Program-made: the position numbers and the translations under genes | From: Saprospiraceae bacterium | GTDB lineage: Bacteria; Bacteroidota; Bacteroidia; Chitinophagales; Saprospiraceae | NCBI GenBank assembly: GCA_019638455.1 | Contig: JAHBTU010000002.1 | Location: 530,501 to 594,500, forward strand | Direction: 5' to 3' | Length of the DNA: 64,000 bases | Notes under the pieces: generated by a model | Databases searched by the model: none | What the model was told of the DNA's origin: nothing | The model's input: the letters and a program-made list of their open reading frames with translations, nothing else | Shown here: positions 16,641-25,242 of the stretch, piece after piece | Layout: every line of letters starts with the position of its first letter | Numbering within the stretch: position 1 is the first letter of the stretch

Positions 16641-18077
16641 ATGAGCAAAATACTACGCCTTTTCCTGTACCCCTTCTTGTGTTTATGCCCTTTTGTTGCC
16701 TCGACGCAATCTGTCCATATTTCGGAGAGCATCTCGATACGCAATGACTACGGCTATGAGCTCATCGGGCGTTTGCGCGACCGGATTTTGTTGTTTCGCG
16801 ACAAATTCGACGATTTTGAGGTGCAAGCCTTCGACAACCAAATGCGCCATTCTTGGACGCGAGGCTTGGATGATTTGGACCGGCGCGGGGTGCAGATACT
16901 TTCTGTGGTCGGTGGAAAGAATGATTTTTCCATCATCCACAAAGTGCGGCGGCGTGGCCGCGCGGCACTTCGCATCCACAAATACGACCCGGGCGCCAAT
17001 CTGATTGACAGTATGTTGGTGAAAGATTACGGTGAGCGCCCCTTTGCCCCCCCTTCGCTTGAGATAGCAAGCAGCGATGACAAGAACTGTTTTGTCGTGT
17101 TTAACACTTCGGAGCGCAACAAGTTGGAAATCACTTGTTTCCGTCTGGATAAAATGCAGGTGCTCTGGGACAAAACCGTTGCTATTGATGAGGAGTTTTA
17201 TGAGGATGGGTTCAAGGGTTTGGCATTGAGCAACGCGGGTGAGTTGTTTATCGTGAATGAAAAAAACAACCGCCGCTCCAAATTGGGAGCGCACGAGTTC
17301 ACCATCCTGCGCGTGAGCGATGCCCCAGATATTTTCACTCGTGCTCCGTTGGGCGAATACTTGACCCGCGATGTGCGATTCATCTACGACAACCTAAACC
17401 TGCGCTTGGTGGCGGCAGGGCTTTATGCCGAAAAAAACCGCGACCGCTCCAACGGCGTGTTCTACTTTGCCATCACGCCCGGCGATTTGTCCAGTCGGGT
17501 CTTGCAATACGAATCCTTCGACGACAAGTTCATCTCTGTGCTGCGGCAGAAAGATGTGTCAGACGACACAAAAGGCGTAGAAGATGCCGAGGTGAAGCAG
17601 TTGGTGCTGCGACAAGATGGCGGTGTGATAATGGTGGCGGAAAGACAGCGCGAAATACAACGCGGCGCAGCGGCAGGCAGGGGTTTTTGGCGCGAAGGAA
17701 TGCGCATGGTGATGGATTTTTACTACGACGATGTCTTCATCGTCGCCATGCACCCCAACGGGCGAACGCATTGGAAAACGGTGCTGCACAAGAAGCAATA
17801 CTCACAAGACGATAGTGGCACTTTTTCGTCTTTCTACCTTGCCCGCACGGCCGACCGCTTGCATGTGTTGTTCAACGACGAGATAAAATACGAAAACACT
17901 TGCAGCGAGTATGTAATCGCGCCCACAGGCGATTTTGACCGCAATAGCATCATCAACACCATTGGGCAAAATCTGCGATTGCGTTTCCGCGATGCCCTTC
18001 AAATCAGCTCCCGTGAATGCGTGGTGCCCTCCGAATTTCGCAACCGGCTCCGATTGGTGCTGCTCCGATTTCAATAA
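16641..18077 (+). CDS. Secreted protein of unknown function
   Basis: 478 residues from MSKILRLFLYPFLCLCPFVAS, which gives a Sec signal ending near residue 23. I do not recognise the family. The mature part is rich in beta-type segments, aromatic residues and charged turns (LIGRLRDRILLFRDKFDDFEVQAFDNQ, ELEITCFRLDKMQVLWDKTVA-type blades, DVFIVAMHPNGRTHWKTVLHKKQYSQDD), which suggests a beta-propeller that compares stored and displayed values, but no blade consensus is clear. One internal R/G-rich stretch (QREIQRGAAAGRGFWREG) stands out. Likely periplasmic. It starts 50 bp from divergent aroQ and is 24 bp upstream of recX, perhaps in one transcript. Confidence 0.6.
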   Translation: MSKILRLFLYPFLCLCPFVASTQSVHISESISIRNDYGYELIGRLRDRILLFRDKFDDFEVQAFDNQMRHSWTRGLDDLDRRGVQILSVVGGKNDFSIIHKVRRRGRAALRIHKYDPGANLIDSMLVKDYGERPFAPPSLEIASSDDKNCFVVFNTSERNKLEITCFRLDKMQVLWDKTVAIDEEFYEDGFKGLALSNAGELFIVNEKNNRRSKLGAHEFTILRVSDAPDIFTRAPLGEYLTRDVRFIYDNLNLRLVAAGLYAEKNRDRSNGVFYFAITPGDLSSRVLQYESFDDKFISVLRQKDVSDDTKGVEDAEVKQLVLRQDGGVIMVAERQREIQRGAAAGRGFWREGMRMVMDFYYDDVFIVAMHPNGRTHWKTVLHKKQYSQDDSGTFSSFYLARTADRLHVLFNDEIKYENTCSEYVIAPTGDFDRNSIINTIGQNLRLRFRDALQISSRECVVPSEFRNRLRLVLLRFQ

Positions 18078-18101
18078 ACCTCCTCAGACGTTGTCAAAGC
18101 C

Positions 18102-18563
18102 ATGATGACCCGACGCTCAAATCGGCCACTCACCCCCGATGAGGCACTTGCCAAGATGGAGCACTTCTGTGCTTATCGAGAGCGATGCCCCAAAGAAGTG
18201 CGGGCAAAATTGGCCGAGCTGGGTATGAAAGGAGCGGATGCTGCCCAAATCCTCGAAGTGTTGAGCGAGGATGGCTTCTTCGATGAAGAACGCTTTGCCT
18301 TAGCTTACGCGGGTGGTAAATTTCGGATGAACCATTGGGGACGTGTCCGCATCCGCCAAGAGCTACGGATGCGCGACATAAATGAAAGTGTGATTCGCCG
18401 TGCCCTGGGTTCGATTGATGAGCAAGAGTATCTAAAATTACTGAATCAACTGGTGGAGAAAAAAAGCCGCCAATATGCAGGTGACGGACACGCGCGCGAA
18501 AAAACAGCCGCATCGCTCATTCGAGCGGGGTTTGAGCCGGAATTGGTTTTTCGGTACCTTTGA
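18102..18563 (+). CDS. recX: Regulatory protein RecX
   Basis: 153 residues, the usual size. RecX modulates RecA filaments. Three-helix repeats are visible: TPDEALAKMEHFCAYRERCPKEVRAKLAELG, then DAAQILEVLSEDGFFDEERFALAYAGGKFRMNHWGRVRIRQELRMRDI with the hallmark F-DE-RFA and the W-G-RIR-EL pattern, and AREKTAASLIRAGFEPELVFRYL. recA is not in the window. The start may be either of two adjacent methionines. Confidence 0.88.
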   Translation: MMTRRSNRPLTPDEALAKMEHFCAYRERCPKEVRAKLAELGMKGADAAQILEVLSEDGFFDEERFALAYAGGKFRMNHWGRVRIRQELRMRDINESVIRRALGSIDEQEYLKLLNQLVEKKSRQYAGDGHAREKTAASLIRAGFEPELVFRYL

Positions 18564-18608
18564 CAAAACAAACGCACATTGCCCCAATCGTTTTGCCAAA
18601 TTCCGCCT

Positions 18609-18671
18609 CTTAGAAACCTGACTTTTCCAAAAAGTTGGTAAACCGCACCTCCCGGCGAGCTGTTAACTTTC
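18609..18671 (+). promoter_or_regulatory. Shared regulatory element and promoter upstream of the pinensin-like peptide gene
   Basis: CTTAGAAACCTGACTTTT (18609-18626) is followed by AAAAGTTGG, forming an imperfect inverted repeat. TAACTTTC (18664-18671) lies 44 bp after the G of CCTG and differs from TAnnTTTG at the last base. The same 18 bases and right half occur at 20541-20571 before the LytTR gene, again with a -7 box 44 bp away. AAAGTTGGT fits the published LytTR half-site pattern. Binding is inference. Confidence 0.6.
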
Positions 18672-18715
18672 GCTTCTTTTCCGATTGTTCACATTTCAAA
18701 CTGCTCTGTTATCGT

Positions 18716-18919
18716 ATGGCAAAAGATAAACTCACACTCAGCGACCTCAAAGTGCAAAGCTTCGTCACCTCGTTGGACGATGAAGCCATGACCTCTCTCA
18801 AAGGAGGCCACTATGTCAAGGGACGTCAGTACACCTATCGTACTCGTTGGACAGCGGTGGATACCCGCGCCGATGCGTTGATTGACCTGACGCACAACGG
18901 AATCAAAGCTGGCGGCTAA
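18716..18919 (+). CDS. Pinensin-like leader peptide gene (orphan RiPP-type precursor)
   Basis: 67 residues from MAKDKLTL. The first 31 residues carry the signature of Bacteroidota pinensin-family lanthipeptide leaders: KLTLSDLKVQSFVTSLDD, then SLKGG as a double-glycine cleavage site. The remaining 36 residues would be the core: it has four threonines, aspartates and a cluster of aromatic and basic residues, but no cysteine, so lanthionine rings cannot form. No LanB, LanC, ATP-grasp enzyme or peptidase-transporter lies in the window. A start at 18635 is open but overlaps the promoter. Either a precursor for a distant modification system, or an unmodified peptide exported through its GG leader. 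It shares an upstream element with the LytTR gene and is convergent with a helical-repeat gene. Confidence 0.72.
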   Translation: MAKDKLTLSDLKVQSFVTSLDDEAMTSLKGGHYVKGRQYTYRTRWTAVDTRADALIDLTHNGIKAGG

Positions 18920-18928
18920 GCGCCATTG

Positions 18929-20482
18929 TCAAGTTTGTTTCCTCGTTTCCCGTCCCCATTTCTCCGCTACTGTGGCTGCAAACGTTTGCCCTGTTGTTTT
19001 GGCGCTTAGCCAAGCCTCAAGGTCAAATGTTTGCAGCACCGTTTGGGCGCTTTTGTTCGATGCGAGGCGCTGCAAATCCTCCCTCATTTTCTGAAAAACA
19101 GCCCGTTGCTCTTGTGGGTTGGGCTGCCTCACCAATTCGGACATAAAGTGAATAAACCGCTTTTCCAAGTCGTAGAGGCGGTTTTTCTTTTGTAAGAATC
19201 GTGTAGCGGAACGCAACAACGAATCCAGCAACACGGTGTTTCCCATCTCAAAGTGAAGGATAAGAGCCAGTATCCGCGCCAGGCTTTGCAAGTCCTCGCG
19301 TTCGACGGAGCGGGGTTGGTTTTGCCATTCGTTCAGATACTCCAAGGCGCGGTCGTAGTCGCCGCAACCCAAGCAAATCGTGCAAAACTGAAAGTAAAAA
19401 CTCGCCGTTTCATAGTCGTGCGAATCAAACTCGCTGGCCTCACTCAGGCACCGTTCCATTTCTTGGCGGGCTTCCTCAAACGCACCGGTATAAGTGCACA
19501 AGGCAAACTTGTTGGTGAAGTACTGGCGGTGGATTTTGCGCCGGTCATCCTCTGTGATAGGGGTCAGAGCGCGCAATTTTTCAAGACACTCCCGCACTTC
19601 GTCGTATCGCTGCGATAGGCCACAGGATAAGATGAGATTGCTCAAGGCGGCGATGTAGTCGGAGATATTTTCGCGCAAGAAATGTGGCTGCGACTCCAGC
19701 AGCGCAATGAGTTTTTTCCCTGTGTCGTAGAATTGTTCGTATTCCAGCGCGGCGTAGTGGTAAAGATTCAGTGTTCGGTAGAACGTGACCCTTGCCTTGT
19801 GTGACGCAGCTTGGTCAGGGTCGCTGAAAGCGCCCTGATTTACAAGGGCTTGTAGGCGCTCCATGCGGTCGAAACCACGTTGTTGCGCCTCCCTTTTTAT
19901 AGTGGTGTACACTTGAAAAAAGGCCCTGCGGTAGTTGGTAGCGTTGCGCAGCTGCTCCAAAATGCGGTCTTCCTCGTACTGAAGATGCTCCAACTGACGG
20001 TGCAAAAAATCTACGTCCATCCGAGTGTAAGCCAGTTGTTTTTCCCAACGGATTATTTCGAGCAGGTGCGCGAAGCTTTCATATTGACGAGCCAGTTTGG
20101 CCGCCTTGTGCAAAAGGTCGCGACAGTCGTCGTAATGGCCGCGTTTGTAAAGTGCCGCCACGCTTTGTAAAAAGTGATTGAGCCGATAATCCACGGACTG
20201 CTGCTCGTCGAACGATTGTAGGCTTTTCAGCACCATTTCGTACAAATAAGCCTTCAACTCGGAGTATTTTTTCCCTTCAGGCTGCTGGTTTTTATAGATT
20301 TTGTGTTTCAAAAATTCGTCGTCAAATACCTCCATCTCAGCCATCGCATCGAACAGCTGCTGGTATTGGTACTTTCCCTCCCCATCTGTTTTTTGTCCCA
20401 TAAACAGCTTGCAATAACGCTTTTCTGTCGGCGAAAGCGAGCGAATGAGGCGATACAATTTGTCGGACGGAGTTTTGGCCAT
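18929..20482 (-). CDS. Helical (TPR-like) repeat protein of the peptide/LytTR module
   Basis: 517 residues, cytosolic, no signal. The N-terminus SDKLYRLIRSLSPTEKRYCKLFM is a conserved opening of a Bacteroidota family often found near short GG-leader peptides; the rest is all-helical with loosely TPR-like pairs (ALYKRGHYDDCRDLLHKAAKLA, YHYAALEYEQFYDTGKKLIALLES, FCTICLGCGDYDRALEYLNEW). It has no catalytic motif. Its stop is 9 bp from the stop of the peptide gene and its start faces the LytTR gene across 259 bp, so the shared element at 20541 could also control it. A role as adaptor or sensor for the module is inference. Confidence 0.68.
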   Translation of the reverse strand: MAKTPSDKLYRLIRSLSPTEKRYCKLFMGQKTDGEGKYQYQQLFDAMAEMEVFDDEFLKHKIYKNQQPEGKKYSELKAYLYEMVLKSLQSFDEQQSVDYRLNHFLQSVAALYKRGHYDDCRDLLHKAAKLARQYESFAHLLEIIRWEKQLAYTRMDVDFLHRQLEHLQYEEDRILEQLRNATNYRRAFFQVYTTIKREAQQRGFDRMERLQALVNQGAFSDPDQAASHKARVTFYRTLNLYHYAALEYEQFYDTGKKLIALLESQPHFLRENISDYIAALSNLILSCGLSQRYDEVRECLEKLRALTPITEDDRRKIHRQYFTNKFALCTYTGAFEEARQEMERCLSEASEFDSHDYETASFYFQFCTICLGCGDYDRALEYLNEWQNQPRSVEREDLQSLARILALILHFEMGNTVLLDSLLRSATRFLQKKNRLYDLEKRFIHFMSELVRQPNPQEQRAVFQKMREDLQRLASNKSAQTVLQTFDLEAWLSAKTTGQTFAATVAEKWGRETRKQT

Positions 20483-20540
20483 GACGTTTGGAAGGCCAAA
20501 AATGTCGTGTTTTTAGCATTTTTCAAAACTTAACACAATG

Positions 20541-20603
20541 CTTAGAAACCTGACTTTTGCCTAAAAGTTGGATTGCTCACAGCAAATAGGCCCGATACTT
20601 TTG
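20541..20603 (+). promoter_or_regulatory. Shared regulatory element and promoter upstream of the LytTR gene
   Basis: CTTAGAAACCTGACTTTT (20541-20558), a short loop, then AAAAGTTGG to 20571, and TACTTTTG (20596-20603), an exact -7 box, with ATTG 20 bp upstream of it as -33. The left half lies 44 bp before the -7 box, exactly as at the peptide gene. The element sits in the gap shared with the divergent helical-repeat gene. The rest of the leader to 20742 shows nothing. Confidence 0.6.
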
Positions 20604-20741
20604 TCTCAGAAAGTTTTGCCAAATCTCACAAGCAGAGCATGGACGCGTCAGTGATTTCCATCACGCCAACGTCATTTTTTCGAGCCTGTATAACCTTGAC
20701 AACCGCATCTGATGTCTATTGAACAGTAAACCATCCGTGTC

Positions 20742-21179
20742 ATGTTGAACGCAGTATCTATCCACGGCAGCGCCGATTCCAACACGCCTAACAGCGGCGC
20801 CCGTTCGGTCGCTTTTATGCCGGAGTATGGAAGCAAAAAAAAGGCTTCAAAGAAAATCGTGTTGCCCACGATGGAAGGGCTGTGTTTTGAAAAAGTACGC
20901 AACATCGCTTATTTGGAAGCAAGCGGCAACTACACTTTGCTGCATTTCATGGATAAAAGACAGATTTTGGTGTGCCGCACCCTGCGCGAGGTGGAGCAAA
21001 TGCTGCCAGAAAAAGGGTTTGCTCGCATACACCGTTCGCACACCATTCACCTGAAACACATCAAAAGATATGTGCGCGGGAAAGGAGGGCATGTGGTTTT
21101 GCAAAACGGGGTCACGCTTGTGGTCTCCGCTGGGCAAAAAGACCTTTTTCTCAATGCTTTGCGACAGTATTTTGGATAA
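20742..21179 (+). CDS. Stand-alone LytTR DNA-binding regulator
   Basis: 145 residues. The C-terminal ~100 residues are a complete LytTR domain: GLCFEKVRNIAYLEASGNYTLLHFMDKRQILVCRTLREVEQMLP, then GFARIHRSHTIHLKHIKRYVRGKGGHVVLQNGVTLVVSAGQKDLFL. The HRSHxIHL and the final basic-aromatic strand are family marks. There is no receiver domain; the first ~45 residues are polar with a KKKASKK stretch. Such single-domain LytTR proteins act without a kinase partner. The duplicated element before this gene and the peptide gene suggests autoregulation and control of the peptide. Confidence 0.88.
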   Translation: MLNAVSIHGSADSNTPNSGARSVAFMPEYGSKKKASKKIVLPTMEGLCFEKVRNIAYLEASGNYTLLHFMDKRQILVCRTLREVEQMLPEKGFARIHRSHTIHLKHIKRYVRGKGGHVVLQNGVTLVVSAGQKDLFLNALRQYFG

Positions 21180-21359
21180 ACACGACTATCAACGCAGCTG
21201 CCCCAATTGCCTCTAAACGACCAACTTGGCCGCAATCGCTCCCCACATCCGAAAGAAACCCGTGTTTGAATTGCCCCAGAAGCCAGGCAAATAAACACAA
21301 CTCCTTCACCCCTCCTCGTCCCCGACGGGGAGGGTCTTGGAGGGCCTCTTGGGAGCCGT

Positions 21360-21452
21360 TATACTTCGCGTCGTCAAGTTTTGAGCATGATCAAGAGCGC
21401 AATTTGTTCAAAATCAGGGACATCAGACAAGTCCCGGCGAATCGAGACATAA
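21360..21452 (-). repeat. Dispersed palindrome-ended repeat, family A, copy 2 (partly deleted)
   Basis: Inverted relative to copy 1: TATACTTCGCGTCG at the left, then GTTTTGAGCATGATC, GCAATTTGTTCAAAATCAGG, and CCCGGCGAATCGA at the right. About 14 bp of the middle are missing and the right end has lost the terminal match. It lies in the 350-bp gap after the LytTR gene, which also holds a short hairpin (TCCCC/GGGGA near 21320-21335) and otherwise nothing recognised. Confidence 0.65.
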
Positions 21453-21529
21453 AAGTTTCAACGTTGATAAAAGACACACAGTAAGGGTTTGGTTTGGCGC
21501 CGGACGCGGCAATCGCGTACCGGCGATTT

Positions 21530-21967
21530 TTATTTTGAGTGCAGGCGGACCCCATGAAAACGCAACAGGTGTTGAGGGGCTTTCTCATTGTAAACACACA
21601 AAATCAAGGTGTTGCGTTGACGCGTGTCGTTGGGAAAAAGAATTTTGATGGGGTTGTGCACATAGCCGCGCTCCACAAACAATTGCAGCTGCCGCCCTCG
21701 CGGCCGTTTGAACAAGCGCAACTCTTCTGCCGTTTCAGGCAGCGGAATGTCCCCGTAACCTTCCTCGCGCAGAAACTGTTTTACCATGTCGTAAGTGTAG
21801 GCCAACTTTGACCCGCCAAACACGGTGCGGTATTCCCAGCCGTCGCTCGTGCCACCGAGGTAGCCAGAGCCAGCCGATGGGAATTGCTGTCGCATCGGGA
21901 CGTGCGGTTCGGAAGGCGATTCCGGTTGAGGCACTGATTCTTCAAAACCAAATTCGTCGTAGGTCAT
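21530..21967 (-). CDS. Hypothetical protein
   Basis: 145 residues, no signal peptide or membrane segment. I do not recognise a family. The N-terminus is acidic and proline-rich (DEFGFEESVPQPESPSEPHVP). The C-terminal half has the look of a small folded domain (YDMVKQFLREEGYGDIPLPETAEELRLFKRPRGRQLQLF, PNDTRQRNTLILCVYNEKAPQHLLRFHGV). A TATTTTTG box on the minus strand at 21985-21992, 18 bp upstream of the start, supports it as a real gene. It is divergent from cinA. Confidence 0.6.
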   Translation of the reverse strand: MTYDEFGFEESVPQPESPSEPHVPMRQQFPSAGSGYLGGTSDGWEYRTVFGGSKLAYTYDMVKQFLREEGYGDIPLPETAEELRLFKRPRGRQLQLFVERGYVHNPIKILFPNDTRQRNTLILCVYNEKAPQHLLRFHGVRLHSK

Positions 21968-22107
21968 TTTTGTTGGAAAACGGGCAAAAATAAGTGGCTT
22001 TTTACTTCAAATTTGTTTTTATGGCAAAACAAAATGTTTTTATTGAAAAAACAGGCGACGAGAACCTATCCGCCTAAAACGAACAAACTGTCAATCTGTA
22101 TCAAAAC

Positions 22108-23370
22108 ATGACTGCACACCTCATTCTCATTGGCGACGAAATTCTCATCGGCCAAATCGTGGACACCAACTCTGCTTGGATGGGCCGCGAACTCACGCTG
22201 CGAGGTATTCGCGTGACAGGAAAAAGCAGCGTGGGCGACAGCCGCGAAGCCATTGCTCAAGCGCTTGAACGCGCGGCTTCCGATGCCGATGTGGTGATAA
22301 TGACAGGGGGGCTTGGCCCCACAAAAGATGATGTGACCAAGACTACACTGGCAGAGATTTTTGATGCCCGGATGGTTTTTCATCAAGAAACTTACGACCG
22401 CATCGTGGCCTATTTCAATAAAATAGGTCGTCCTGTGTCGCCTGCTATGGTTGGTCAAGCCACACTTCCCGACAAGGCGGTGCTGTTGCCCAACAAAGTC
22501 GGGCAAGCGCCGGGAATGTGGTTTGAGCGCGCTGGAAAAGTATTTGTGTCGCTCCCGGGAGTCCCCTTTGAAATGGAATACTTGATGACTCACGAGGTCA
22601 TCCCTCGGCTGCTCGCCACCTTCCCCACGCACCCCGTCAAACACCGCACCTTGCTCACCGCTGGAGAAGGAGAAAGTGCCATCGCTCTTCGTATCAAGGA
22701 TTTTGAGGACACCCTGCCGCCTCATATCAAGTTGGCCTATCTTCCTTCGCTTGGTCAGGTTCGGTTGCGCCTGACCGATATGTGGGAGGGAGACGTCACG
22801 CCCGAGACGGAAGCGCAGATTGAGGCAGAGCTGAATGTGAAAATCGCGGAGTTGGCCGCTATTCTCCCCGACCTTGTGTATGGATACGACGACGACTCGT
22901 TGCCACAAGTGGTGGGAAAAATTTTGGCGGAACAGGGCAAGCAATTTGGCACGGCGGAGAGTTGCACCGGGGGATATGTGGCACATCTGATTACGACTAT
23001 CCCGGGTTCGTCAGCCTATTTTCCCGGGTCTGTCATCACATATTCGTATGAAATGAAGACCAAAATGTTGGGTGTGCGACCAGAGACGCTCACCCGGTTT
23101 GGCGCGGTGAGCGAGGAGACGGTACGCGAAATGGCTCAAGGCGCTCTCCGCGCCTTGGGCGTGGATGCGGCGCTCGCTATATCAGGCATTGCCGGGCCAA
23201 GTGGCGGCACCCCCGATAAGCCCGTTGGCACAGTATGGATGGCGGTGAGCGATGGCAAGCGGACCGTGACCCGCAAACATCTCTTTGGCCGGGACCGGCT
23301 CAAAAATATCCAGTTGACAGGCGTGTATGCTCTCAATCTGGCGCGGCGGTTCTTGTTGGGCGAGGTATGA
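22108..23370 (+). CDS. cinA: CinA family protein (nicotinamide-nucleotide amidase / competence-damage protein)
   Basis: 420 residues with both CinA domains. N-terminal MoCF-like domain: HLILIGDEILIGQIVDTNSAWMG and VVIMTGGLGPTKDDVT, with LPGVPFEM. C-terminal amidase domain: GTAESCTGGYVAHLITTIPGSSAYFPGSVITYS and ISGIAGPSGGTPDKPVGTVWMAV. It recycles NMN to nicotinate mononucleotide and may cleave ADP-ribose; full length and all usual motifs are present. The start follows an AT-rich stretch with no SD. The next gene may begin within its stop region. Confidence 0.94.
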   Translation: MTAHLILIGDEILIGQIVDTNSAWMGRELTLRGIRVTGKSSVGDSREAIAQALERAASDADVVIMTGGLGPTKDDVTKTTLAEIFDARMVFHQETYDRIVAYFNKIGRPVSPAMVGQATLPDKAVLLPNKVGQAPGMWFERAGKVFVSLPGVPFEMEYLMTHEVIPRLLATFPTHPVKHRTLLTAGEGESAIALRIKDFEDTLPPHIKLAYLPSLGQVRLRLTDMWEGDVTPETEAQIEAELNVKIAELAAILPDLVYGYDDDSLPQVVGKILAEQGKQFGTAESCTGGYVAHLITTIPGSSAYFPGSVITYSYEMKTKMLGVRPETLTRFGAVSEETVREMAQGALRALGVDAALAISGIAGPSGGTPDKPVGTVWMAVSDGKRTVTRKHLFGRDRLKNIQLTGVYALNLARRFLLGEV

Positions 23371-23453
23371 AGCCGTTACCCAATCCCAATGGGAGTTTGG
23401 TTCGTGTCAATGAGGTACCTTTGCTGCGTTACAACTCAAACATCTATATTCCA

Positions 23454-24281
23454 ATGCGCCTTCCCATTCAAGCTAACATCTTGTGTGCGACGTTGCTGAC
23501 TATGTCTTTTTCCGTCCCGCTTCATGCACAAGACCGCAAGGTCATATATCCTCACAACGTATTTTGGAGCAAAACCGAAATCAATCAATTGGACAAGCGC
23601 CAACGGTGGGGCGTAGGCTTGGACTTTGTGTATCGCCGCAAATCGGGTCTTAATGACCGCAACATGTTTGCCGAACCCCTGCGAGAAAGTATCCGCCCGT
23701 GGGTACATTATCAGTTTTCAAAAAACGCGCGACTATCCATCTCGCCGCTGGGCTATATGCACACCAACGAATACCTCGGAAAGGAGTCGGACCTGTTGCG
23801 CCCCGACTATTACGAGCTGCGCACCACCTTTCAATTTTTCCATCACCAACGTGCCGCAAATGGCAAATGGATGCATACTTGGCGCTATCGCTATGAGCTG
23901 CGGTGGCAAGAGCAACCCGGGCGTGACGAGTTGCGGGCTTTTTCTCGTTTTCGGTTCCGCTATCGGGTTCGCTACATCATCAATGGCAACAACTTTTACG
24001 ACGACAAAACTTGGTATGTCGCGGTCTCCAACGAGATTGGGTTGAACCTCGGGAAAAACGTTGTGTTAAACACTTTCAATCAAAATCGCCTTTATGTAGG
24101 CCTTGGATATCGTTTTTTAGACGCAATTCGCACAGAGGTGCGTTATGTTGACCGTTTTCGGACGAGAGGTGCCACGGGATTTGAATTCGACCACGGGCGC
24201 GGTCTTATGATAGGCCTTTATGTGGACAACCTCACCAGTATTGGCAAACCCGACCAATACGTCATAAAATTCACTGACTGA
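23454..24281 (+). CDS. DUF2490 family exported protein
   Basis: 275 residues from MRLPIQANILCATLLTMSFSVPLHAQ, a clear Sec signal; an upstream start at 23367, overlapping the cinA stop, would bury that signal. The mature part matches the DUF2490 pattern: IRPWVHYQFSKNARLSISPLGYMH, YYELRTTFQFFHHQ, WRYRYELRWQEQ, RFRYRVRYIINGNNF and YVDRFRTRGATGFEFDHGRGLMIGLYVDNL. Strands rich in Y, R and F suggest an outer-membrane barrel of 10-12 strands. Function unknown. The stop overlaps the start of the MORN gene (ATGA). Confidence 0.75.
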   Translation: MRLPIQANILCATLLTMSFSVPLHAQDRKVIYPHNVFWSKTEINQLDKRQRWGVGLDFVYRRKSGLNDRNMFAEPLRESIRPWVHYQFSKNARLSISPLGYMHTNEYLGKESDLLRPDYYELRTTFQFFHHQRAANGKWMHTWRYRYELRWQEQPGRDELRAFSRFRFRYRVRYIINGNNFYDDKTWYVAVSNEIGLNLGKNVVLNTFNQNRLYVGLGYRFLDAIRTEVRYVDRFRTRGATGFEFDHGRGLMIGLYVDNLTSIGKPDQYVIKFTD

Positions 24282-25201
24282 TGAAGATAAAACCTTTCGT
24301 CTTTTTTGCGGCGCTTTTTACCGTTTTGTGGCTTTTTTGGCGGCAGCAAAAGCAATTGAATCGCGCACGCAATGAACTAACCAACTTGCTGCAAAATGCC
24401 GAATTGCAACAACAAATCAGGCTGAGCGATAGCCTGCTTCTGGCAGGAGAGTGGGATGCCGCAAGTGATTTATGGCTACAAGCGGATATAGGCACGTCTG
24501 AATTTCGAGCGGCGCGTTTGAAAGAAATTGCGGCGGTGCGGCAAACCGACTCGGCTCGCCGAGAGCACAACTTTTTTTTGCAAAAACAGGTGCGAGAAAG
24601 CCGACTGCAAGAAAACCAGAGCCAACACGATGTAATGGCGCTACGCAGGCAAATGAGGGGTTTAGAGCAGGACATGGCTTTGTTGCGCGATTCCGTCCGG
24701 GATAAAGCCATCGAATATCTTGGGCTGGCCAAACAGAAGGACAGCTTGCTGCAACTCAAAGAGGCGCTGCTTGCCGACCTTAAAGAACAAGTGCAGCAGT
24801 TATCGGAGGAACTTCAAAGCAAAACAGCACTGAGATTTAAAAGCCCCTCGGGAGTGGACATACTGTATTTTGGAAGCGTGCTAGACGGACAGGCACATGG
24901 CTACGGCATAGGTTTTTACGCTAACGGCACACGCTATGAAGGCATCTGGGAAAAGGGAGAAAAGCACGGCAAGGGTGTCTATACCTACCCTGAAGGCGAG
25001 TGCTATGAAGGGGATTTCGTGCGCAACAAGCGCAAAGGCTACGGAACCTACACTTGGCGCAATGGCGATACCTATCACGGATACTGGAGCGACGATATGC
25101 GCAATGGAGAAGGGGTAATCAAGAACCAGCAAGGGCAAGTGCTGCGCAGCGGCATCTGGAAAAACGACAAATTGGCGGAGGGGAAGGCAGTGAACTTATA
25201 G
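24281..25201 (+). CDS. Membrane-anchored coiled-coil protein with MORN repeats
   Basis: 306 residues. An N-terminal membrane anchor (PFVFFAALFTVLWLFW) is followed by a long coiled coil of about residues 20-185 rich in Q, L, R and E (QKQLNRARNELTNLLQ, RRQMRGLEQDMALLRDSV, EALLADLKEQVQQLSEEL). Residues 195-295 hold four or five MORN repeats (GYGIGFYANGTRYEGIWEKGEKHGKG, TYPEGECYEGDFVRNKRKGYG, WRNGDTYHGYWSDDMRNGEGV). MORN repeats bind lipids or act as rods. It is coupled to the DUF2490 gene, so the two products probably work together at the envelope. Confidence 0.82.
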   Translation: MKIKPFVFFAALFTVLWLFWRQQKQLNRARNELTNLLQNAELQQQIRLSDSLLLAGEWDAASDLWLQADIGTSEFRAARLKEIAAVRQTDSARREHNFFLQKQVRESRLQENQSQHDVMALRRQMRGLEQDMALLRDSVRDKAIEYLGLAKQKDSLLQLKEALLADLKEQVQQLSEELQSKTALRFKSPSGVDILYFGSVLDGQAHGYGIGFYANGTRYEGIWEKGEKHGKGVYTYPEGECYEGDFVRNKRKGYGTYTWRNGDTYHGYWSDDMRNGEGVIKNQQGQVLRSGIWKNDKLAEGKAVNL

Positions 25202-25242
25202 TGGCGCGGTCAAATTTTAGCAAATTTTGAAGGCATCGGTAC

